Of a DNA stretch of 64,000 bases, positions 60,335 to 64,000 are shown piece by piece (position 1 is the stretch's first letter; each line of letters starts with the position of its first letter). A program made the position numbers and the translations under genes. The notes under the pieces were generated by a model, which ran no database searches, had not been told where the DNA came from, and was given only the letters and a program-made list of their open reading frames with translations. Source of the stretch: Phycobacter sedimenti (lineage in GTDB: Bacteria > Pseudomonadota > Alphaproteobacteria > Rhodobacterales > Rhodobacteraceae); contig NZ_JBBVGR010000005.1 in assembly GCF_038148855.1 (NCBI RefSeq), positions 1-64,000 of the forward strand, in the 5' to 3' direction.

Positions 60335-61414
60335 TTACGCCATGCCGCCCTGCACCAGGCCAGCCGCGATGCGCCCATAAGCCTCGGCCATGGCGCCATC
60401 CCCTGCCGCTATCGGCGTGCCGCCGTCGGCAGCCAGACGCGTCTCCAGATCGATCGGCAGCATCCCCAGCAAAGGAAGGTCGAGCCGCTGTGCCTCGGCC
60501 GCTGTGCCACCATGACCAAAGATATGATGCTCGCCGCCGCAGTCCGGGCAGGTAAAGAAGGACATGTTTTCCACCAACCCCAGAACCGGCACCTTCAACT
60601 GATCAAACATGTTGAGCGCCTTGCGGGCATCAATAAGCGCCACATCCTGCGGCGTGCTGACCACGATGGCGCCGGTCAGTTCAGCCTTGGTGCATAAGGT
60701 AAGCTGCACATCTCCGGTGCCGGGCGGCAGATCCACGATCAGAACGTCCAGCTCTCCCCAGTCCACCTGGCCAAGCATCTGCTGCAAGGCCCCCATCAGC
60801 ATCGGGCCGCGCCAGATCACCGCCTTGGCGTCGTCCACCATCAGGCCGATGGACATCAGAGTGACCCCATGAGCCTGCAGAGGCGTAATGCGCTGCCCAT
60901 CGGGGCTGGACGGCCTGCCGGTGACCCCCATCATCCGGGGCTGGCTGGGACCGTATATATCTGCATCAAGAAGCCCGACCTTGCGACCCTGCCGCGCAAG
61001 CGCAACGGCCAGGTTGGCACTTACAGTCGATTTCCCCACACCGCCCTTGCCGGATCCAACCGCCAAGATGCGGGCGACTCCCTGCGGCTTGATCGGCCCC
61101 TGCTGCGCCTTGGGGTGCCCACCGATCTTGAGGCCACCGCCAGAGTTTCCGCCGGGCTGCGCGGCGGGTCCATGCGCCGTCAGGGCCACGGAGACAGTCT
61201 CCACCCCCTCGAGGGTCAAGACAACAGCCTCGGCCGCGCGGCGCAAAGGCTCCATCTGCTGCGCGATGGCAGGGCTGGGCGCCTCGATCACGAAACTGAC
61301 CTTGGAGCCCTCGATCTGCAACGCCCGCAGCATGTCCCGCGACACAAGGGTTCCCCCGTCCGGCAGTTCCAGCCGCTCGAGAGCGTCACGAATCTGATCC
61401 TGGGTCACGGCCAT
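60335..61414 (-). CDS. mrp: Mrp/NBP35 family Fe-S cluster carrier ATPase
   Basis: A 359-residue ParA-like ATPase (ApbC/Mrp) that carries Fe-S clusters to apoproteins. Residues 1-80 form a MIP18/DUF59 domain (QIRDALERLELPDGGTLVSR). The deviant Walker A motif is AVGSGKGGVGKSTVSANLAV, DADIYGPSQPRMMGV is the switch region, and the Cys pair is in SFFTCPDCGGEHHIFG, which binds the transient cluster. An ATG at 61438 exists, but the ATG at 61414 has AAGGAG and opens the usual MAVTQDQIRDAL. It is divergent from the DUF1127 gene. Confidence 0.96.
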   Translation of the reverse strand: MAVTQDQIRDALERLELPDGGTLVSRDMLRALQIEGSKVSFVIEAPSPAIAQQMEPLRRAAEAVVLTLEGVETVSVALTAHGPAAQPGGNSGGGLKIGGHPKAQQGPIKPQGVARILAVGSGKGGVGKSTVSANLAVALARQGRKVGLLDADIYGPSQPRMMGVTGRPSSPDGQRITPLQAHGVTLMSIGLMVDDAKAVIWRGPMLMGALQQMLGQVDWGELDVLIVDLPPGTGDVQLTLCTKAELTGAIVVSTPQDVALIDARKALNMFDQLKVPVLGLVENMSFFTCPDCGGEHHIFGHGGTAAEAQRLDLPLLGMLPIDLETRLAADGGTPIAAGDGAMAEAYGRIAAGLVQGGMA

Positions 61415-61739
61415 CGGCGTCTCCTTTTGTTTCGGCACCCCCTGCAGGGCGCCCTACCTGATATAGCTCCGGCCCCGTCAGCCCAAGCACAATTGCCGTA
61501 ACGGCACCCACTCAAAGCCAGACACAGAGCGCCCAATATGGCGGCAAATCCAGCATTTTCGGTGTCTTTTTGGCCATTTGAGCGGGAGGCGCCCGCAAGA
61601 CCCATGCAAATGCCGCATAGCAGAAATGCCGACTCTGGGGATTGTGCACCTGCAGCATAACCTTAAATTGGTGTTCAAGAAACGCCTTAACCGGCACCGC
61701 AAGATAACACTGTTTGAAACCAGATTGAGGAGCTGCCAG
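61415..61739. other. mrp-DUF1127 divergent intergenic region
   Basis: About 325 bp with no gene. It must hold the promoters of mrp (leftward) and of the DUF1127-sRNA unit (rightward). AT-rich patches (CATAACCTTAAATTGG near 61655-61671) are candidate promoter DNA for the DUF1127 unit, but no confident -35/-10 or RpoH-type box could be assigned. Confidence 0.45.
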
Positions 61740-61958
61740 ATGGCTGCAGTAAATCACATCTCCGCCTCCAAAGGCACCGTGGCTGAGAACGGCCTGGCCT
61801 TTGTCGAAGCGCTGAAAGTCAAATTCGCACGGTACCGCGTGTACCGTGAAACCATCAGCGAGCTGTCCTCGCTCAGCAACCGCGAACTGGCGGATCTGGG
61901 TCTGAACCGTTCGATGATCAAGCGTCTGGCCCTGCAGGCCGCTTACGAAAACGCATAA
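61740..61958 (+). CDS. DUF1127 small RNA-binding-like protein, CcaF1 type
   Basis: A 72-residue basic protein. Residues about 25-68 form the DUF1127 domain (KVKFARYRVYRETISELSSL, then SNRELADLGLNRSMIKRLAL), an arginine-rich helix pair. The ATG at 61740 has GAGGAG before it, so an upstream extension to 61578 is rejected. In Rhodobacter sphaeroides the equivalent gene encodes CcaF1, an RNA-binding DUF1127 protein cotranscribed with the CcsR sRNAs and involved in their maturation and in RNA turnover. Here the stop codon is only 7 bp before the first CCTCCTCC-loop hairpin, so the same arrangement is present. Confidence 0.93.
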   Translation: MAAVNHISASKGTVAENGLAFVEALKVKFARYRVYRETISELSSLSNRELADLGLNRSMIKRLALQAAYENA

Positions 61959-61965
61959 CCGAGAT

Positions 61966-62037
61966 CAGGCCCTTTCTCCTCCTCCCTTTAGGGTCTGTAA
62001 CTCGCGGTGACATCTTCCTCCTCCCTGATGTCACCGC
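61966..62037 (+). ncRNA. CcsR/cuckoo-type sRNA, unit 1
   Basis: Two hairpins. The first pairs CAGGCCCT (61966-61973) with AGGGTCTG (61990-61997, one G-U pair) and shows the loop motif CTCCTCCTCCC (61976-61986). The second has a perfect 11-bp stem, GCGGTGACATC (62004-62014) with 62027-62037, and the loop TTCCTCCTCCCT. The CCUCCUCC loop is complementary to Shine-Dalgarno-like GGAGG, as in CcsR RNAs. Boundaries are set by the hairpins; true ends depend on processing. Confidence 0.88.
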
Positions 62038-62040
62038 ACC

Positions 62041-62070
62041 CAATACCGGGGTCAAACCCGGGATCTGATA
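62041..62070 (+). repeat. Linker repeat 1 between sRNA units
   Basis: A mini-hairpin CCGGG-GTCAAA-CCCGG (62046-62061), then GATCTGATA. It is nearly identical to the linker at 62150-62179, so it was copied with the units and may hold the processing site. Confidence 0.75.
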
Positions 62071-62146
62071 CATCCGGCCTCCTCCTCCCATCTGGCCGGG
62101 TGTTGTTCAGAGCGGCGGCACCTCTCCTCCTCCCTGGTGTCGCCGC
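62071..62146 (+). ncRNA. CcsR/cuckoo-type sRNA, unit 2
   Basis: The first hairpin pairs CATCCGGCC (62071-62079) with GGCCGGGTG (62094-62102), loop TCCTCCTCCCATCT. The second pairs GCGGCGGCACC (62112-62122) with GGTGTCGCCGC (62136-62146, one G-U pair), loop TCTCCTCCTCCCT. Stem sequences differ from unit 1 while the loops are conserved, which is strong evidence for selected RNA structure. Confidence 0.9.
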
Positions 62147-62149
62147 ACC

Positions 62150-62179
62150 TCATACCGGGATCAAACCCGGGATCTGATA
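62150..62179 (+). repeat. Linker repeat 2 between sRNA units
   Basis: CCGGG-ATCAAA-CCCGG (62155-62170), then GATCTGATA, almost the same as the first linker with one substitution inside the small loop. Confidence 0.75.
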
Positions 62180-62255
62180 CATTCGGCCCCTCCTCCCATT
62201 TGGCTGAATGTTGCAAAGAACGACGGTGCCTCTCCTCCTCCCTGGCACCGTCGTT
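62180..62255 (+). ncRNA. CcsR/cuckoo-type sRNA, unit 3
   Basis: The first hairpin pairs CATTCGGCC (62180-62188) with GGCTGAATG (62202-62210, one G-U pair), loop CCTCCTCCCATTT. The second has a perfect 12-bp stem, AACGACGGTGCC (62219-62230) with 62244-62255, loop TCTCCTCCTCCCT. It ends in the array terminator, so the last hairpin also stops transcription. Confidence 0.9.
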
Positions 62256-62264
62256 TTCTTTTTT
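62219..62264 (+). terminator. Terminator of the DUF1127-sRNA operon
   Basis: The 12-bp stem of the sixth hairpin is directly followed by a T-rich tract, TTTTCTTTTTT (62254-62264). This marks the 3' end of the DUF1127 plus three-sRNA transcript. Confidence 0.88.
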
Positions 62265-62367
62265 GGGATACCGCTGCCGCATCACACCCAGCCCGCGTTA
62301 TTCGGCGCCCGAGCACCCTTTCGCATCGGGTGCGTCACAAACTTTGGGTGCGTCAGGGGAATGGCGT

Positions 62368-62430
<63 letters not shown>

Positions 62431-62431
62431 G

Positions 62432-62456
62432 GGTCGGATCGCTTTGCGATCCGACC
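62432..62456. repeat. 11-bp perfect hairpin 3' of the helicase gene
   Basis: GGTCGGATCGC (62432-62442) pairs with GCGATCCGACC (62446-62456) around TTT. It lies 24 bp after the helicase stop codon and probably ends that transcript, although the following T-tract is hidden or replaced by the poly-G/poly-C run. Confidence 0.6.
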
Positions 62457-62480
62457 GCCTCTTCTTTCAATTGCGGACTG

Positions 62481-64000
62481 TCAGAACGGAACGTCGTCAT
62501 GAGCGGTCACGAATTTCGCAACCACCTTCTTGAGACCAGCCTTTTCAAAATCCACTTCCAGCTTGTCACCTTCGATATCCGTGATCGCGCCATAGCCGAA
62601 TTTCTGGTGAAACACGCGCTCTCCCAGCGTGAAGCTTGAGGTCGCCGTTAGGTCAATCACCTGGGTTCGGCTTTCGCGGGGCTGCGAAAGGCCACGTTCG
62701 CTGGCGCGGGCCTGCATGCGCTTCCAGCCGGGAGAGTTGTAGCCATCGGCCTGGGCCTCGCGCTCGTCGATACGGGATTTGACCTGAGGGCCGCCCGCCG
62801 CCGCGCCGTACCCCCCGCCATAAAGGCCGGGCGGCGTCAGCACCTCCACGTGTTCCTCGGGCAACTCATCAATAAACCGCGAGGGCAGCTGCGATTGCCA
62901 TTGCCCGAACACCCGCCGGTTTCCCGCAAAGGAGATCGTGCAGACCGCTTCGGCGCGGGTGATGCCCACATAGGCCAGGCGCCGCTCCTCCTCGAGCCCC
63001 TTGAGCCCGCTTTCATCCATCGACCGTTGCGAGGGGAAAAGACCATCCTCCCAGCCTGGCAAGAAGACGGCCGGAAACTCCAGGCCCTTGGCCGCGTGCA
63101 GGGTCATGATCGAGACCTTCTGCTCGGCGTCCTGCTTGTCATTGTCCATCACCAGGCTGACATGTTCGAGGAAGCCCTGCAGGTTGTCGAAATTCTCCAG
63201 CGCCTTCACCAGTTCCTTGAGGTTCTCAAGGCGGCCCGGACTGTCCGGGTTCTTGTCCATCTGCCACATGGTGGTGTAGCCCGACTCATCGAGCACGATT
63301 TCCGCCAGTTCCATATGGCTGATGTCGGGATCGCCGGTCATCCGGCCCCAGCGGCGCAGATCCTCGGCCAGCTGGCGCAGCGCCGCGCCTCCCTTGCCCT
63401 TGATCTCACCGCTTTCGACGGCGAGGCGCGCGCCCTCCAGCAGGGACACACCGTTCTCCCGCGCCGCGATCTGGATTTTCTGCTGCGCCTTATCGCCAAG
63501 GCCGCGTTTGGGCGTGTTGACGATGCGTTCAAAGGCCAGATCGTCCTCGGGCGAGACCACGAGGCGGAAATAGGCCATGGCATCGCGGATCTCGAGCCGT
63601 TCATAGAAACGCGGCCCGCCAATGACGCGGTAAGGCAGACCGATGGTCAGAAAGCGGTCCTCGAAGGCGCGCATCTGGTGCGAGGCCCGCACGAGAATCG
63701 CCATGTTGTTCAGGTCCACAGGCGCCTGACCACGGGTGCCGCGCTGCATGGATTCGATTTCCTCGCCGATCCAGCGCGCTTCTTCCTCGCCGTCCCAATG
63801 GCCGATCAGGCGCACCTTTTCGCCGCCCGTCGCATCGGTCCACAGCTCCTTGCCCAGACGCCCCGCATTGCCCCGGATCACGCCAGAGGCCGCCGCCAGG
63901 ATATGTTCGGTCGAGCGGTAATTCTGCTCCAGCCGGACAACCTTGGCGCCGGGAAAATCCTTTTCGAACCGCAGGATGTTGCCCACCTCAGCGCCGCGCC
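62481..64000 (-). CDS. UvrD/PcrA-type DNA helicase, 5' part outside the window
   Basis: At least 506 residues of a superfamily 1A helicase; the frame stays open to the window edge (RGAEVGNILRFEKDF), so the N-terminal part with Walker A is missing here. Helicase motifs III-VI are visible: VRLEQNYRSTEHILAAASG, then IVNTPKRGLGDKAQQKI, VSIMTLHAAKGLEFPAVFLP and RRLAYVGITRAEAVCTISFA. The C-terminus (FHQKFGYGAITDIEGDKLEV, then DFEKAGLKKVVAKF) is the Tudor-like domain typical of UvrD/PcrA. The protein takes part in nucleotide excision and mismatch repair. It is convergent with the sRNA operon. Confidence 0.93.
   Translation of the reverse strand, partial: RGAEVGNILRFEKDFPGAKVVRLEQNYRSTEHILAAASGVIRGNAGRLGKELWTDATGGEKVRLIGHWDGEEEARWIGEEIESMQRGTRGQAPVDLNNMAILVRASHQMRAFEDRFLTIGLPYRVIGGPRFYERLEIRDAMAYFRLVVSPEDDLAFERIVNTPKRGLGDKAQQKIQIAARENGVSLLEGARLAVESGEIKGKGGAALRQLAEDLRRWGRMTGDPDISHMELAEIVLDESGYTTMWQMDKNPDSPGRLENLKELVKALENFDNLQGFLEHVSLVMDNDKQDAEQKVSIMTLHAAKGLEFPAVFLPGWEDGLFPSQRSMDESGLKGLEEERRLAYVGITRAEAVCTISFAGNRRVFGQWQSQLPSRFIDELPEEHVEVLTPPGLYGGGYGAAAGGPQVKSRIDEREAQADGYNSPGWKRMQARASERGLSQPRESRTQVIDLTATSSFTLGERVFHQKFGYGAITDIEGDKLEVDFEKAGLKKVVAKFVTAHDDVPF

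Noticed and set aside
61966..62264. CRISPR-like array
   Set aside because: The repeated CCTCCTCC motif is flanked by varying but self-complementary arms; spacing follows RNA hairpins, there are no constant direct repeats of 23-40 bp and no cas genes.

Overview
The window is high-GC DNA (neighbouring genes are about 60-65% GC by eye). Gene content and order point to an alphaproteobacterium of the Roseobacter/Rhodobacteraceae group. Pointers are a DUF2484 gene inside the mur cluster, aerobic cobaltochelatase genes cobS and cobT, a VPIPA-type C-terminal sorting protein, DUF1127 next to CCUCCUCC-loop RNAs, and a mraZ leader with an internal terminator. No tRNA, rRNA, CRISPR array or insertion sequence was recognised.

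Layout. (1) 1-5.3 kb is accessory: a TetR regulator divergent from a two-subunit molybdenum hydroxylase (isoquinoline-1-oxidoreductase type), an AT-richer truncated GT51 transglycosylase-like gene, and a class-I glutamine amidotransferase-like hydrolase. (2) 5.5-13.4 kb is metabolic and stress related: a GlcG/HbpS protein, malate synthase G, a photolyase/cryptochrome translationally coupled to a 54-residue DUF2256 protein, a VPIPA-CTERM exoprotein and aminopeptidase N. (3) 13.8-22.6 kb holds an unrecognised 453-residue protein, Tex, GatB, peptidase T, a DUF4177 protein and two small hypothetical proteins. (4) 22.6-32.4 kb holds BolA, a J-domain protein, cobS-cobT, an M24 aminopeptidase, DUF427, a LysR regulator and a ClC channel. 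(5) 32.4-59.6 kb, nearly all on the minus strand, is the division and cell wall (dcw) cluster in the order mraZ-rsmH-ftsL-ftsI-murE-murF-mraY-murD-ftsW-murG-murC-(APC permease, DUF2484, small membrane protein)-murB-ddl-ftsQ-ftsA-ftsZ-lpxC-bamD-recN. One antiparallel flavoprotein gene sits between murD and ftsW. (6) 59.2-62.5 kb is the most interesting non-coding part, followed by a UvrD/PcrA helicase gene that runs off the right edge.

The best candidates for a notable system are RNA based. First, a DUF1127 gene (61740-61958) is followed at once by six hairpins, each showing a CCTCCTCC loop. They form three tandem two-hairpin units joined by near-identical linkers and closed by a strong terminator. 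This matches the CcsR/'cuckoo' anti-Shine-Dalgarno sRNAs and their DUF1127 partner CcaF1 known from Rhodobacter sphaeroides. Second, the mraZ leader carries a 14-bp terminator hairpin 55 nt before the start codon, as expected for the leader sRNA UpsM. Upstream of it lie a perfect CtrA box (TTAA-N7-TTAAC) and 10-bp-phased GGG repeats. Further CtrA-like half-site arrays lie upstream of ddl-ftsQA and of ftsZ, so several dcw promoters look cell-cycle controlled.

One region is suspect. A run of 33 G then CGG then 27 C at 62368-62430 is more likely a sequencing or assembly artefact at a difficult hairpin than real sequence.
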